Source of the DNA: Pseudomonas sp. Marseille-Q3773
GTDB taxonomy: Bacteria > Pseudomonadota > Gammaproteobacteria > Pseudomonadales > Pseudomonadaceae
Direction of reading: 5' to 3'
Length of the DNA stretch: 64,000 nucleotides
Assembly: GCF_916618955.1 (NCBI RefSeq)
Contig: NZ_OU745390.1
Coordinates: forward strand, 1-64,000
Shown here piece by piece: positions 27,523 through 36,403 of this stretch. The number at the start of each line of letters is the position of its first letter. The first letter of the stretch is position 1. The position numbers and the translations under genes are program-made. The notes under the pieces are model-generated. The model did not search any database. It was not told the origin of the DNA and saw only the letters and a list, made by a program, of their open reading frames with translations.

Positions 27523-28527
27523 ATGAATGACTTACCGATCGAAGGTTTCACGACCACCAACGAAAACGCGGCGATGGTACTGCTGGTCGACGACCAGGCC
27601 ATGATCGGCGAGGCGGTGCGGCGTGGCCTGGCCAACGAGGACAACATCGACTTCCACTTCTGCGCCGACCCGCACCAGGCGGTGGCCCAGGCGGTGCGCA
27701 TCAAGCCCACGGTTATTCTGCAGGACCTGATCATGCCTGGCCTGGACGGGCTGACGCTGGTGCGTGAATATCGCAACAACCCGGCCACCCAGGACATTCC
27801 GATCATCGTCCTGTCGACCAAGGAAGACCCGCTGGTCAAGAGCGCAGCCTTCGCTGCCGGGGCCAACGACTACCTGGTCAAGCTGCCTGACACCATCGAA
27901 CTGGTAGCGCGCATTCGCTACCACTCGCGCTCCTACCTGACCCTGCTGCAGCGCGACGAGGCCTACCGCGCCCTGCGCGTCAGCCAGCAACAGTTGCTCG
28001 ACTCCAACCTGATGCTGCAGCGGCTGATGAACTCGGATGGCCTGACCGGGTTGTCCAACCGCCGTCACTTCGACGAATACCTCGAGCTGGAATGGCGCCG
28101 TGCCATGCGTGAGCAGCAGCAGTTGTCGCTGCTGATGATCGACGTGGACTTCTTCAAGGCCTACAACGACAGCTTCGGTCACCTGGCCGGTGACGAGGCC
28201 TTGCGCCAGGTCGCCGAGGCGATCCGCGGTGCATGTTCGCGGCCGACCGACCTGCCGGCGCGCTATGGCGGCGAGGAGTTCGTCCTGGTGTTGCCCAATA
28301 CCTCACCGGGTGGGGCCCGCCTGGTGGCTGAAAAGCTGCGTCAGACCGTATTGGGCCTGGGCATCCCGCACACCGCACCGACGCCTGACTCATACCTGAC
28401 CGTGAGCATTGGCCTGGCGACCCAGACCCCGGCCATCGGCAGCCATAGCCGGCAGTTGATCTCGGCCGCCGACAAGGGCCTGTACCAGGCCAAGAATGGC
28501 GGGCGCAACCAGGTCGGTATCGCCTGA
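27523..28527 (+). CDS. wspR: WspR, response regulator diguanylate cyclase
   Basis: A 334-residue output protein of the Wsp pathway. The receiver domain ([29 protein letters not shown]) takes phosphate from WspE. A helical stalk (about 140-175) leads to the GGDEF domain. The catalytic motif is RYGGEEF (residues 247-253), and the product-inhibition I-site RPTD (240-243) lies five residues before it, so the enzyme should be active and feedback-controlled. The cyclase core also shows [17 protein letters not shown] and [17 protein letters not shown]. It starts 51 nt after wspF. Confidence 0.96.
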   Translation: MNDLPIEGFTTTNENAAMVLLVDDQAMIGEAVRRGLANEDNIDFHFCADPHQAVAQAVRIKPTVILQDLIMPGLDGLTLVREYRNNPATQDIPIIVLSTKEDPLVKSAAFAAGANDYLVKLPDTIELVARIRYHSRSYLTLLQRDEAYRALRVSQQQLLDSNLMLQRLMNSDGLTGLSNRRHFDEYLELEWRRAMREQQQLSLLMIDVDFFKAYNDSFGHLAGDEALRQVAEAIRGACSRPTDLPARYGGEEFVLVLPNTSPGGARLVAEKLRQTVLGLGIPHTAPTPDSYLTVSIGLATQTPAIGSHSRQLISAADKGLYQAKNGGRNQVGIA

Positions 28528-28599
28528 GCGGCTCGCCATATCCTGCAGAAGCGGCTATTCGGGTGCCCGGCGGGTCTGCCGCCCTGCGGCGGACTCGGT

Positions 28600-28605
28600 T
28601 ATACT
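28600..28605 (+). promoter_or_regulatory. Candidate -10 box (TATACT) for prfB-lysS
   Basis: TATACT lies 41 nt upstream of the prfB start and 6 nt after an imperfect GC hairpin (28574-28594). The -35 region is not convincing. Offered as the most likely start region of the prfB-lysS unit. Confidence 0.3.
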
Positions 28606-28645
28606 CGCAGGCTTTTCACCGAATTCGCACGAGAGCCAGCCGCCC

Positions 28646-29741
28646 ATGGAAATCCAACCGATCCTGAACACCATCAAGGACCTTACCGAGCGTTCCCAGT
28701 CCATTCGGGGGTATCTTTGACTACGATCACAAGCATGACCGCCTGATCGAAGTCAACCGCGAGCTGGAAGACCCCAACGTCTGGAACAAGCCCGAGTACG
28801 CCCAGGCCCTGGGCCGCGAGCGTGCCATGCTGGCCCAGGTCGTCGAGACCCTGGACAAGCTGTCCGGCGGCCTGGCCGACTGCCAGGACCTGCTCGACAT
28901 GGCCGTCGAAGAAAATGACGAAGGCGCCGTCGGCGACGTCGTGACCGAGCTGGAAGGCCTGGAAGAAAAACTGGCCCAGCTTGAGTTCCGTCGCATGTTC
29001 AGCGGCGAGATGGACATGAACAACGCCTACCTGGACATCCAGGCCGGCTCCGGTGGTACCGAGGCGCAGGACTGGGCCAACATCCTGCTGCGCATGTACC
29101 TGCGCTGGGCCGACAAGCGTGGCTTCGACGCCACCATCATCGAGCTGTCCGAAGGTGAAGTCGCCGGCATCAAGGGCGCCACCGTGCACATCAAGGGCGA
29201 GTACGCCTTCGGCTGGCTGCGCACCGAAATCGGTGTGCACCGCCTGGTGCGCAAGAGCCCGTTCGACTCCGGTGCCCGTCGCCACACTTCGTTCTCGGCG
29301 GTGTTCGTGTCGCCCGAGATCGACGACAAGGTCGAGATCGAGATCAACCCGGCCGACCTGCGCATCGACACCTACCGCTCTTCCGGTGCCGGTGGCCAGC
29401 ACGTGAACACCACCGACTCGGCGGTACGTATCACCCACGTGCCGACCAACACCGTGGTGGCGTGCCAGAACGAACGCTCCCAGCACGCCAACAAGGACAC
29501 CGCCATGAAAATGCTGCGGGCCAAGCTGTACGAGCTGGAAATGCAAAAGCGCAACGCCGCCTCGCAGGCGCTGGAAGACAGCAAGTCGGATATCGGCTGG
29601 GGCCACCAGATCCGCTCCTACGTGCTGGATGACTCGCGCATCAAGGACCTGCGTACCGGTGTCGAGCGCAGCGACTGCCAGAAGGTCCTGGACGGCGACC
29701 TCGACCAGTACCTGGAAGCGAGCCTCAAGCAGGGGCTGTAA
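28646..29741 (+). CDS. prfB: Peptide chain release factor 2 (programmed +1 frameshift)
   Basis: RF2 releases peptides at UGA and UAA codons. The first 24 codons (from ATG 28646) end at an in-frame TGA at 28718-28720. Reading then shifts by +1 at CTTTGAC, preceded by the Shine-Dalgarno-like CGGGGGTAT, and continues as [12 protein letters not shown] to the TAA at 29741. This is the classic RF2 autoregulation: low RF2 lets the ribosome pause and shift. The body is complete, with the catalytic GGQ in [14 protein letters not shown] and the RF2-type stop-codon recognition region. The shift means that an annotation by simple frame would give a shortened protein starting inside the gene. lysS follows after 93 nt. 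Confidence 0.97.
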
Positions 29742-29757
29742 ACCGCACACAACTGCC

Positions 29758-29807
29758 GCGGTACCTGGCCTGGGGCCGGTACCGCGTGCCCTGCCCGAAA
29801 GGGGCAC
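29758..29807 (+). promoter_or_regulatory. Two consecutive hairpins between prfB and lysS
   Basis: GCGGTACC...GGTACCGC (29758-29785, an 8-bp perfect stem, extended by GGCC pairs inside) is followed directly by a second stem (GTGCC...GGCAC, to about 29807) next to the lysS ribosome-binding region. No T run, so this may be mRNA processing or partial attenuation rather than full termination. Confidence 0.4.
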
Positions 29808-29834
29808 CGAACACCTGATGGAAAGAATGACGAA

Positions 29835-31337
29835 ATGAGCGACCTCAAGACCGACGTGCAAGACCTGCAACAGGAAGAAAACGCCCTGATCGCCCTGCGC
29901 AAGGAAAAGCTTGCCGCCGAGCGCGCCAAGGGCAACGCCTTCCCCAATGACTTCCGTCGCGACAGCTACTGCAACGACCTGCAGAAACAGTACGCGGACA
30001 AGACCAAGGAAGAACTGGAAGCTGCAGCGATTCCGGTCAAGGTCGCTGGTCGCATCATGCTCAACCGTGGCTCGTTCATGGTTATCCAGGACATGACCGG
30101 GCGCATCCAGGTCTACGTCAACCGCAAGACCCTGCCCGAAGAAACCCTGGCCGCGGTCAAGACCTGGGACCTGGGCGACATCATCAGCGCCGAAGGCACC
30201 CTGGCCCGTTCCGGCAAGGGCGACCTGTACGTCGAAATGACCAATGTGCGCCTGCTGACCAAGTCGCTGCGCCCGCTGCCCGACAAGCACCACGGCCTGA
30301 CCGACACCGAGCAGCGCTACCGTCAGCGTTACGTCGACCTGATGGTCAACGAAGAAACCCGCCACACCTTCCGTGTGCGTTCGCAGGTGATCTCGCACAT
30401 CCGCAAGTTCCTCATCGAGCGCGACTTCCTCGAAGTCGAGACGCCGATGCTGCAGACCATCCCTGGCGGTGCCGCGGCCAAGCCGTTCGAAACCCACCAC
30501 AACGCCCTGGACATGGCCATGTTCCTGCGTATCGCGCCGGAGCTTTACCTCAAGCGCCTGGTAGTGGGTGGCTTCGAGAAAGTGTTCGAGATCAACCGCA
30601 ACTTCCGTAACGAAGGCGTTTCGACCCGGCACAACCCTGAGTTCACCATGCTCGAGTTCTACCAGGCTTACGCCGACTACCGCGACAACATGGACCTCAC
30701 CGAGGAACTGTTCCGCGAGCTGGCACAGCTGGTCCTGGGCAGCACCGACGTGCCGTACGGCGACAAGGTGTTCCACTTCGGCGAGCCGTTCGCCCGCCTA
30801 TCGGTCTTCGACTCGATCCTCAAGTACAACCCGGAACTGACCGCTGCCGACCTGCAGGACGTCGACCGTGCCCGCGAGATCGCCAGGAAGGCCGGCGCCA
30901 AGGTGCTGGGCCACGAAGGCCTGGGCAAGCTGCAGGTGATGATTTTCGAAGAGCTGGTCGAGCACAAGCTGGAGCAGCCGCACTTCATCACCGAGTACCC
31001 GTTCGAAGTGTCGCCGCTGGCCCGTCGCAACGACGACAACCCGGCGGTTACCGACCGTTTCGAGCTGTTCATCGGTGGCCGCGAGATCGCCAACGCCTAC
31101 TCCGAGCTGAACGATGCCGAAGACCAGGCCGAGCGCTTCCTGGCCCAGGTGGCCGAGAAGGACGCCGGTGACGACGAGGCCATGCACTACGACGCCGACT
31201 TCGTGCGGGCCCTGGAATACGGCATGCCGCCGACCGCAGGCGAAGGCATTGGTATCGACCGCCTGGTGATGCTGCTGACCAACTCGCCATCGATCCGCGA
31301 CGTGATCCTGTTCCCGCACATGCGTCCGCAAGCCTGA
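29835..31337 (+). CDS. lysS: Lysyl-tRNA synthetase, class II
   Basis: A 500-residue class II synthetase charging tRNA-Lys. The N-terminal OB-fold anticodon-binding domain covers about residues 60-150 ([20 protein letters not shown]). The catalytic domain shows motif 1 ([20 protein letters not shown]), motif 2 ([18 protein letters not shown]) and motif 3 ([19 protein letters not shown]) near the C-terminus. Full length. It sits downstream of prfB, as in many gammaproteobacteria. Confidence 0.97.
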   Translation: MSDLKTDVQDLQQEENALIALRKEKLAAERAKGNAFPNDFRRDSYCNDLQKQYADKTKEELEAAAIPVKVAGRIMLNRGSFMVIQDMTGRIQVYVNRKTLPEETLAAVKTWDLGDIISAEGTLARSGKGDLYVEMTNVRLLTKSLRPLPDKHHGLTDTEQRYRQRYVDLMVNEETRHTFRVRSQVISHIRKFLIERDFLEVETPMLQTIPGGAAAKPFETHHNALDMAMFLRIAPELYLKRLVVGGFEKVFEINRNFRNEGVSTRHNPEFTMLEFYQAYADYRDNMDLTEELFRELAQLVLGSTDVPYGDKVFHFGEPFARLSVFDSILKYNPELTAADLQDVDRAREIARKAGAKVLGHEGLGKLQVMIFEELVEHKLEQPHFITEYPFEVSPLARRNDDNPAVTDRFELFIGGREIANAYSELNDAEDQAERFLAQVAEKDAGDDEAMHYDADFVRALEYGMPPTAGEGIGIDRLVMLLTNSPSIRDVILFPHMRPQA

Positions 31338-31349
31338 GCCGTTTGAATC

Positions 31350-31376
31350 AGCCGCCTTTCGAGGCGGCTTTTTCTT
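31350..31376 (+). terminator. Intrinsic terminator of prfB-lysS
   Basis: AGCCGCC TTTC GAGGCGGCT followed by TTTTTCTT, 13 nt after the lysS stop. Strong GC stem plus T run. Confidence 0.9.
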
Positions 31377-31399
31377 GCCTGAAGCTTTATGTTGTCTGT

Positions 31400-31492
31400 A
31401 CCGGCCTTTTCGCGGGCGCGCCCGCTTCCACAGCTCCTGACTGTTGTGGGGACCCTGTGGGAGCGGGCGCACCCGCGAAGAGGCCGGCACAG
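31400..31492. repeat. Inverted REP pair between lysS and a TetR gene
   Basis: CCGGCCTTTTCGCGGGCGCG with CCCGCTTCCACAG at 31401-31433, and the inverse copy (CCTGTGGGAGCGGGCGCACC then CGCGAAGAGGCCGG) at 31454-31488. Both match the P. putida REP core. Confidence 0.9.
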
Positions 31493-31519
31493 ACGAAACA
31501 CTGTCCATGAGGTACCCCC

Positions 31520-32236
31520 GTGACACCCGCAATGCCTCACCAGGGCGCCGCCGGCATCGCCACCGCCGTCGCCGAAAGCGTGCAATATCAAGGCCGCAAG
31601 ACTGCCCGCCAAGGCAGCGAACAGCGCCGCCAGCTGATCCTCGACGCCGCCATGCGCATCGTCGTGCGCGACGGCGTACGCGGGGTGCGCCACCGCGCGG
31701 TGGCCGCCGAGGCTGGCGTGCCGTTGTCGGCCACCACCTACTACTTCAAGGACATCGAGGACCTGCTCACCGATACCTTCGCCCAGTACGTCGAGCGTAG
31801 CGCCGCCTACATGGCCAAGCTGTGGGCCAACACCGAGGTGGTGTTGCGCCAGTTGCTCGCCCAGGGCGATGGCAGCCCGCAGGCGCGGGCACGGCTGGCC
31901 GACGAAGTGGCGCGCATGACCGCCGACTACGTGCAGCGCCAGCTGTTGAATCGCCGCGATTTCCTGATGGCCGAACAGGCCTTCCGCCAGGAGGCGCTGT
32001 TGTGTCCGCGCCTGGCCGAGCTGGTGTGCGCCCACGACCAGATCCTGTTGCATGGCACCCGGCAATTGCTGCAGGTGGTCGGCTCCCGGCAACCGGAACA
32101 GGATGCCCAGATGTTGACGGCGATTATCGAGCAGATGGAATATCAGGGCCTGCTCAAGGACGCCAACGCGCAAGCCGATGGGCAGATGCTCGCTATGCTT
32201 ACCCGATACCTGCAGCTGGTGCTGGCATCGGCCTGA
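31520..32236 (+). CDS. TetR family transcriptional regulator
   Basis: A 238-residue regulator. The DNA-binding helix-turn-helix lies at about residues 35-80: RQLILDAAMRIVVRDGVRGV, HRAVAAEAGVPLSATTYYF (recognition helix), then DIEDLLTDTF. The rest is an all-helical ligand-binding and dimerisation domain. I keep the GTG start at 31520 because TGAGGTA lies just before it; the ATG at 31532 has no obvious ribosome-binding site. The lipoprotein gene starts 29 nt later and could be in the same unit. The ligand and target are unknown. Confidence 0.85.
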   Translation: MTPAMPHQGAAGIATAVAESVQYQGRKTARQGSEQRRQLILDAAMRIVVRDGVRGVRHRAVAAEAGVPLSATTYYFKDIEDLLTDTFAQYVERSAAYMAKLWANTEVVLRQLLAQGDGSPQARARLADEVARMTADYVQRQLLNRRDFLMAEQAFRQEALLCPRLAELVCAHDQILLHGTRQLLQVVGSRQPEQDAQMLTAIIEQMEYQGLLKDANAQADGQMLAMLTRYLQLVLASA

Positions 32237-32265
32237 GCCGAGACTGACTTTTCAAGGAGAACCGG

Positions 32266-32814
32266 ATGAAAGCCTGGCGTGTGGTGCTGTTGACTCTGTC
32301 ATTCCTGCTGCTGGGCGGTTGTCTGGTGACCTTCCACGAGCCGCTGCCCAGCAACCAGGCGGCACCCAAGGCGCTGCTCGGCAAGTGGAGCAGCAAGGAT
32401 GCCTGGGGCGAGCCACTGAAGCTGGTGATCAGCCGCAGTGGCGGCGATGCCTACAAGGCGGTGGCCACGGCCAAGGGCAAGGCTCCCGAGGAATACGTGT
32501 TCACCGTGTCGCGCCACGGCAACCGCTGGTACCTGTCGGCGGGCGTGCCCAAGCGCCTGGGCGGCAATTTCCTGATCGGCGGGTTTGATATCGTCGATGG
32601 CAAGGAACTGGGGATCTACAACCTGGACGTCGAGCAGGGGCAGCAGGCGGGGGACAAGAAGGAGCTGCTCGGGCGCAGCACCGAAGTGCCGGAAGACAAC
32701 GGTGATGGCGTGCTGATCGACAGCCCGGCGGCGCGGGTGCTGGCGTACCTGGACGACCCGGCCAACTCCGACCTGTTCGTCGAAGTGGCGCGGTTCCAGC
32801 GCTCCGGCAAATGA
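32266..32814 (+). CDS. Conserved lipoprotein
   Basis: A 182-residue protein with a lipoprotein signal peptide (MKAWRVVLLTLSFLLLGGCL; lipobox LLGGC, Cys at residue 19). The mature part contains a beta-rich domain starting LLGKWSSKDAWGEPLKLVIS, which resembles small lipocalin-like 'fitness' domains, but I cannot assign a family with confidence. A good ribosome-binding site (AAGGAG) precedes the ATG. A REP pair follows the gene. Confidence 0.8.
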   Translation: MKAWRVVLLTLSFLLLGGCLVTFHEPLPSNQAAPKALLGKWSSKDAWGEPLKLVISRSGGDAYKAVATAKGKAPEEYVFTVSRHGNRWYLSAGVPKRLGGNFLIGGFDIVDGKELGIYNLDVEQGQQAGDKKELLGRSTEVPEDNGDGVLIDSPAARVLAYLDDPANSDLFVEVARFQRSGK

Positions 32815-32818
32815 CCGT

Positions 32819-32922
32819 GCTGGCTTCTTCGCGGCTGAAGCCGCTTCCACAGGGACCGCACCGGTTTCGAGCCTGATGCAGTACCTGTGGGAGCGGCTTT
32901 AGCCGCGAAAAGGCCGGTACAG
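32819..32922. repeat. Inverted REP pair
   Basis: TGGCTTCTTCGCGGCTGAAG with CCGCTTCCACAGGG at 32820-32854, and the inverse (CCTGTGGGAGCGGCTTTAGC then CGCGAAAAGGCCGG) at 32885-32918. A variant core with GCGGCT...AGCCGC stems. Lies between the lipoprotein and the QEGLA-motif gene. Confidence 0.88.
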
Positions 32923-32949
32923 GTTCCTTGTACTAGAAAGGAGTCCCCG

Positions 32950-34227
32950 GTGGACGAATACCAGCAAACCATCCGTGCCCTGTCCGACCGCATCGTCGCG
33001 GCGCAGACCCCGATCCGGGTCCTGGACGCGGTGAAGTGGGACGACAGCATTCGCCAAGGCTTCCTCAAGGCCAAGGGCAAGGAGCCGCCGGCGGTCGACC
33101 ATACCTACTACCAGTCGCGCCCGCTGTCGTTCGATTCCAGTGCGGTCAAGGCCGAGTTCCAGGGCATCGAGCGCGACATCATCCGCCAGCTTGGCCAGTT
33201 CAACCCGGTCGGGCAGATCATGAAGCGCATGTGCCGCGAGTACCGCATGGTGATCCGCATGCTCGAGGCGCGCGGCACCGAGGACTTCGGCCTGATTTCC
33301 CAGGAGCTGTACGGCGCGGCCTCGGATGCCTTCCACGCCGGTGATCCGACCCTGGCCGACCTGGGCCTGATGCTGTCGGACTACCTGAACAACATCGATG
33401 GCCGTGGCGACCTCAAGGACGAACCGAAGAACCTCACAGCCAAGGAAGCCGTGGCCATCCTCCAGCGCCGGCTGAACAAGGTGTTCGGCGAAGCGGAGGA
33501 AACCATCCGCGTGTTCGAGTCCGACGGTATCGTCGCTGACGCTGCGGCCGGGGCGGACTACATCAAGGTGCGCGCCGACGCCATGTTCAACGCCCGTGAC
33601 GTACGCGCCCTGGAGGTGCACGAAGGGCTGGTGCACGTGGGCACCACGCTCAATGGCCTGAACCAGCCGATCTGCACCTTCCTGGCCAAGGGCCCACCCT
33701 CGTCGACGGTGACCCAGGAGGGCCTGGCCATCCTCATGGAAGTGATCGCCTTCGCTTCATACCCCAGCCGCCTGCGCAAGCTCACCAACCGCACCCGCGC
33801 CATCCACATGGTCGAGGAGGGCGCCGACTTCATGCAGGTGTACGGCTTCTTCCGTGAGCAGGGCTTCGAAATGGCGCAAAGCTACAGCAACGCCAGCCGC
33901 GTGTTCCGCGGCTCGGTGCCCAACGGCCTGCCATTCACCAAGGACTTGTCCTACCTCAAGGGCTTCATCATGGTTTACAACTACATTCAGTTGGCCGTGA
34001 AGAAGGGCAAGCTCGAGCAGATTCCGCTGCTGTTCTGCGGCAAGACCACCCTGGAAGACATGCGCACCCTGCGCCAGTTGGTCGAGGAGGGCCTGGTCGA
34101 GCCGCCCAAGTACCTGCCTGAGCAGTTCCGTGACCTCAACGCGCTGTCAGCCTGGATGTGTTTCTCCAACTTCCTCAACCACCTGAGCCTGGACCGTATT
34201 GAAGCCGACTACGCGAACATTCTCTGA
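32950..34227 (+). CDS. DUF1704 / QEGLA-motif protein, putative zinc metallopeptidase
   Basis: A 425-residue protein annotated in relatives as 'flavohemoglobin expression-modulating QEGLA motif protein'. Start: GTG 32950, preceded by AAAGGAG; the longer reading from 32887 would begin inside the REP pair. Two conserved blocks stand out: EVHEGLVHVGTTLN (about residue 225) and TQEGLAILMEVIAF (about residue 257). HEGLVH is an HExxxH-like metal site, with the later Glu of QEGLA as a possible third ligand. This matches the DUF1704 peptidase family, which in animals includes the tubulin carboxypeptidases MATCAP. So a zinc-dependent peptidase is a reasonable inference; the bacterial substrate is unknown. 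The hydrolase gene starts inside the last 29 nt. Confidence 0.88.
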   Translation: MDEYQQTIRALSDRIVAAQTPIRVLDAVKWDDSIRQGFLKAKGKEPPAVDHTYYQSRPLSFDSSAVKAEFQGIERDIIRQLGQFNPVGQIMKRMCREYRMVIRMLEARGTEDFGLISQELYGAASDAFHAGDPTLADLGLMLSDYLNNIDGRGDLKDEPKNLTAKEAVAILQRRLNKVFGEAEETIRVFESDGIVADAAAGADYIKVRADAMFNARDVRALEVHEGLVHVGTTLNGLNQPICTFLAKGPPSSTVTQEGLAILMEVIAFASYPSRLRKLTNRTRAIHMVEEGADFMQVYGFFREQGFEMAQSYSNASRVFRGSVPNGLPFTKDLSYLKGFIMVYNYIQLAVKKGKLEQIPLLFCGKTTLEDMRTLRQLVEEGLVEPPKYLPEQFRDLNALSAWMCFSNFLNHLSLDRIEADYANIL

Positions 34228-35122
34228 GCGCTGCCGCCTGCTGGCCCTGGGCCTGGCCGTGCTGGTGCTGGGAGGGTGCAGCAGCTTGCTGTTCTATCCC
34301 GAGCGCGGCCAGCCGTTCACGCCGGAGCGGGCCAGGCTCGAGTACCGCGATGTCGCCCTGACCACGGCTGACGGTATCCGCTTGCATGGTTGGTGGTTGC
34401 CGGCCAAGGCCGGGGTCGCGGTCAAGGGTACGGTGCTGCACCTGCATGGCAACGGTGGCAACCTGCCGGGGCACCTGGGCGGCAGCTATTGGCTGCCGGA
34501 GCAGGGCTACCAGGTGCTGATGATCGATTATCGCGGCTATGGCCTGTCCCAGGGCGAGCCGAGCCTGCCCGAGGTGTACCAGGACATTGCGGCGGCCATG
34601 GCATGGCTGGACCAGGCGCCGGAGGTCAAGGGCAAGCCACTGGTGCTGCTGGGGCAGAGCCTGGGCGGGGCGATGGCCATCCACTACCTTTCGGCACATC
34701 CTGAACAGCGCCAGCGCTTCAGCGCCCTGGTGTTCGATGGCGTACCGGCCAGCTACCGGGCGGTCGGGCGTTTTGCCCTCAGCACCTCCTGGATGACCTG
34801 GCCGTTGCAGGTGCCGCTGTCCTGGCTGGTGCCGGATGGCGACAGCGCGATCCACTCGATCGAGCAGTTGAGCAGCCCGCCCAAGCTGTTCTTCCACAGT
34901 ATCGACGACACCCTGGTGCCGCTGGACAACGGCATCCGCCTGTACCAGCACGCGCCACCGCCGCGGGTGCTGCAACTGACCCGAGGGGGCCACGTGCAGA
35001 CCTTCGCCGACCCGACCTGGCGCCAGGTGATGCTGCGTTTCCTCGACGACCCTGCCCATTTCAACGGCCTGCGGCGGCTGGCCGAAGTGCCCAACTACCC
35101 TGACGAGAAAAACAAGCAATGA
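34199..35122 (+). CDS. Alpha/beta hydrolase, membrane-anchored lipoprotein
   Basis: A 307-residue hydrolase with a lipoprotein signal (CRLLALGLAVLVLGGCSSLL, lipobox LGGC). The serine hydrolase core is visible: oxyanion HLHGNGGN, IDYRGYGLSQGEP, nucleophile elbow LGQSLGGAMA, Asp in HSIDDTLVPLDNG and His in TRGGHVQTF. The reading frame opens inside the preceding gene, with TTG at 34199 as the best start I can find; a later start would cut into the signal peptide. So there is a 29-nt overlap and an unusual start codon. Substrate unknown; related proteins are often called BEM46- or YfhR-like. Confidence 0.85.
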   Translation: MKPTTRTFSERCRLLALGLAVLVLGGCSSLLFYPERGQPFTPERARLEYRDVALTTADGIRLHGWWLPAKAGVAVKGTVLHLHGNGGNLPGHLGGSYWLPEQGYQVLMIDYRGYGLSQGEPSLPEVYQDIAAAMAWLDQAPEVKGKPLVLLGQSLGGAMAIHYLSAHPEQRQRFSALVFDGVPASYRAVGRFALSTSWMTWPLQVPLSWLVPDGDSAIHSIEQLSSPPKLFFHSIDDTLVPLDNGIRLYQHAPPPRVLQLTRGGHVQTFADPTWRQVMLRFLDDPAHFNGLRRLAEVPNYPDEKNKQ

Positions 35123-35445
35123 GTGAAGAACGCAACGCCATCCCGCTGATCCTGACCGGCATCGGCAGCATCATCGTGACGGTGGGGGCCCTGTGGTATT
35201 ACGGTTACCTGCATTTCGCCAAGCCCGAGGATGCCCTGTTGCTGCAGGACTTCACCATGCTCAAGACCATACCTGGCGAGGACTACAAGGTTTCGCTGGA
35301 CCCGGCAGCGCAGGTGGCGCAGTGCGTGGATGGCGTGCTGGTGCTGTTCGACACCCAGCAGAAGGGCCTGACCGGCGTGCTGGTCGACAACCGCAAGCGC
35401 GCGGTGCGTTGCATGGGCGAGGAAACCCCGCAGCAGGTGCAGTGA
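35119..35445 (+). CDS. Small membrane protein
   Basis: A 108-residue protein with one N-terminal membrane helix (AIPLILTGIGSIIVTVGALW, about residues 7-27), so probably anchored with its C-terminal 80 residues in the periplasm. It overlaps the hydrolase stop (ATGA at 35119-35122), so the two are coupled. No family recognised. It is followed by a REP-like hairpin and a strong terminator. Confidence 0.8.
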   Translation: MSEERNAIPLILTGIGSIIVTVGALWYYGYLHFAKPEDALLLQDFTMLKTIPGEDYKVSLDPAAQVAQCVDGVLVLFDTQQKGLTGVLVDNRKRAVRCMGEETPQQVQ

Positions 35446-35467
35446 GCCATTATCTCTACTGCTTGTG

Positions 35468-35503
35468 CTGGCCCTTTCGCGGCTTTAGCCGCGAAAGGGC
35501 CGG
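35468..35503. repeat. REP-like palindrome
   Basis: GGCCCTTTCGCGG, a short TTTA-containing spacer, then CCGCGAAAGGGCC: a near-perfect 13-bp stem sharing the TTTCGCGGCTTTAGCCGCGAAA core of the nearby REP variant at 32819-32922. Confidence 0.85.
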
Positions 35504-35511
35504 AGCAGGCA

Positions 35512-35544
35512 AAAGAAAGCCCCGCTTCGCTCGCGGGGCTTGTC
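35512..35544. terminator. Bidirectional intrinsic terminator
   Basis: AAAGAAAGCCCCGC TTCGCTC GCGGGGCTT: an 8-bp GC stem between the plus-strand membrane protein and the minus-strand OmpA gene. Reading minus, the AAAGAAA side gives TTTCTTT after the stem, so it best fits the OmpA transcript, but it can act both ways. Confidence 0.8.
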
Positions 35545-35561
35545 AGTTCAGCTAGCCAGCC

Positions 35562-36353
35562 TTACTGCTGCACCTGGCTCACCGAGCGCGGGGCCACCGG
35601 CTGGTTGTCGTTGGAGATGGTCACCTCCACGCGACGGTTCTGCGCACGCCCCGAGTTGCTCGAGTTGTCCGCGACCGGGTACTCCTTGCCATAACCCTGG
35701 GAAACGATGCGCGCCGGATCGACGCCGGCACGCACCAGCGCCATGCGCACGCTGTTGGCGCGGCGTTCGGACAGGCTCTGGTTATAGCTGGCCGAGCCGA
35801 CGCTGTCGGTATACCCCTCGACGATCACCTTGCGCTCCGGGTTTTCCTGGAGGAACTGCGCCAGCTTGGTGATGTTCGGGTAGGCGTTGCTCTTGAGTTC
35901 GGCCTTGTTGAAGTCGAACAGCACATCGCCGAAGGTGACCAGGGTGCCGCGGTCGGTCTGCTTGGCGTTGAGGCTTTCCTGCAGCTTGGCGATCTGCGCG
36001 TCGCGGGCGTCCAGCTTGGCCTGGGCACGCTGGGCCGAGGCGTTTTTCAGCTCGCCTTCTGCAGTACGCAGGGCGATGGTCTGTTTGGCCACTTCGACGC
36101 GCTGATTGGTCAGGTAGGCCAGCTGGTCGACCTTCTGCTCGTCCTCACGCTCCATGTAGGCCTTGTCGGCCTTGTTCAGCCAGTCCTGGGCGTCCTTGGT
36201 TTCCAGCGCCGCGACCTTGCTCGCCTGTGGGTCGCTCTGCAGTGCGGAGAAGTTGCTGCGGGCCGCTTCCAGGTTGGCATTCGGGTCGTGCGAGCAGGCG
36301 GCAAGGCCGACGCTCAGGGCCAGCAGGGCGGGAATCATGACGTGGTTGCGCAT
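35562..36353 (-). CDS. OmpA-family peptidoglycan-binding lipoprotein
   Basis: A 263-residue protein anchored to the outer membrane and binding the cell wall. N-terminus MRNHVMIPALLALSVGLAAC is a lipoprotein signal with lipobox LAAC. I chose ATG 36353: AAAGGA lies nine bases upstream, whereas the earlier ATG at 36362 overlaps that site. A DUF4398-like helical segment follows (about 25-130), and then the OmpA C-terminal domain: GDVLFDFNKAELKSNA, VEGYTDSVGSASYNQ (the peptidoglycan Asp) and LSERRANSVRMALV with the conserved Arg. The gene lies 50 nt after the DUF4398 lipoprotein gene; both probably form one unit. Confidence 0.92.
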   Translation of the reverse strand: MRNHVMIPALLALSVGLAACSHDPNANLEAARSNFSALQSDPQASKVAALETKDAQDWLNKADKAYMEREDEQKVDQLAYLTNQRVEVAKQTIALRTAEGELKNASAQRAQAKLDARDAQIAKLQESLNAKQTDRGTLVTFGDVLFDFNKAELKSNAYPNITKLAQFLQENPERKVIVEGYTDSVGSASYNQSLSERRANSVRMALVRAGVDPARIVSQGYGKEYPVADNSSNSGRAQNRRVEVTISNDNQPVAPRSVSQVQQ

Positions 36354-36403
36354 AGTGTTCATCCTTTGATCGTGTGCGAAGGCAGAGGTTGGCGGGGCAG
36401 GGC

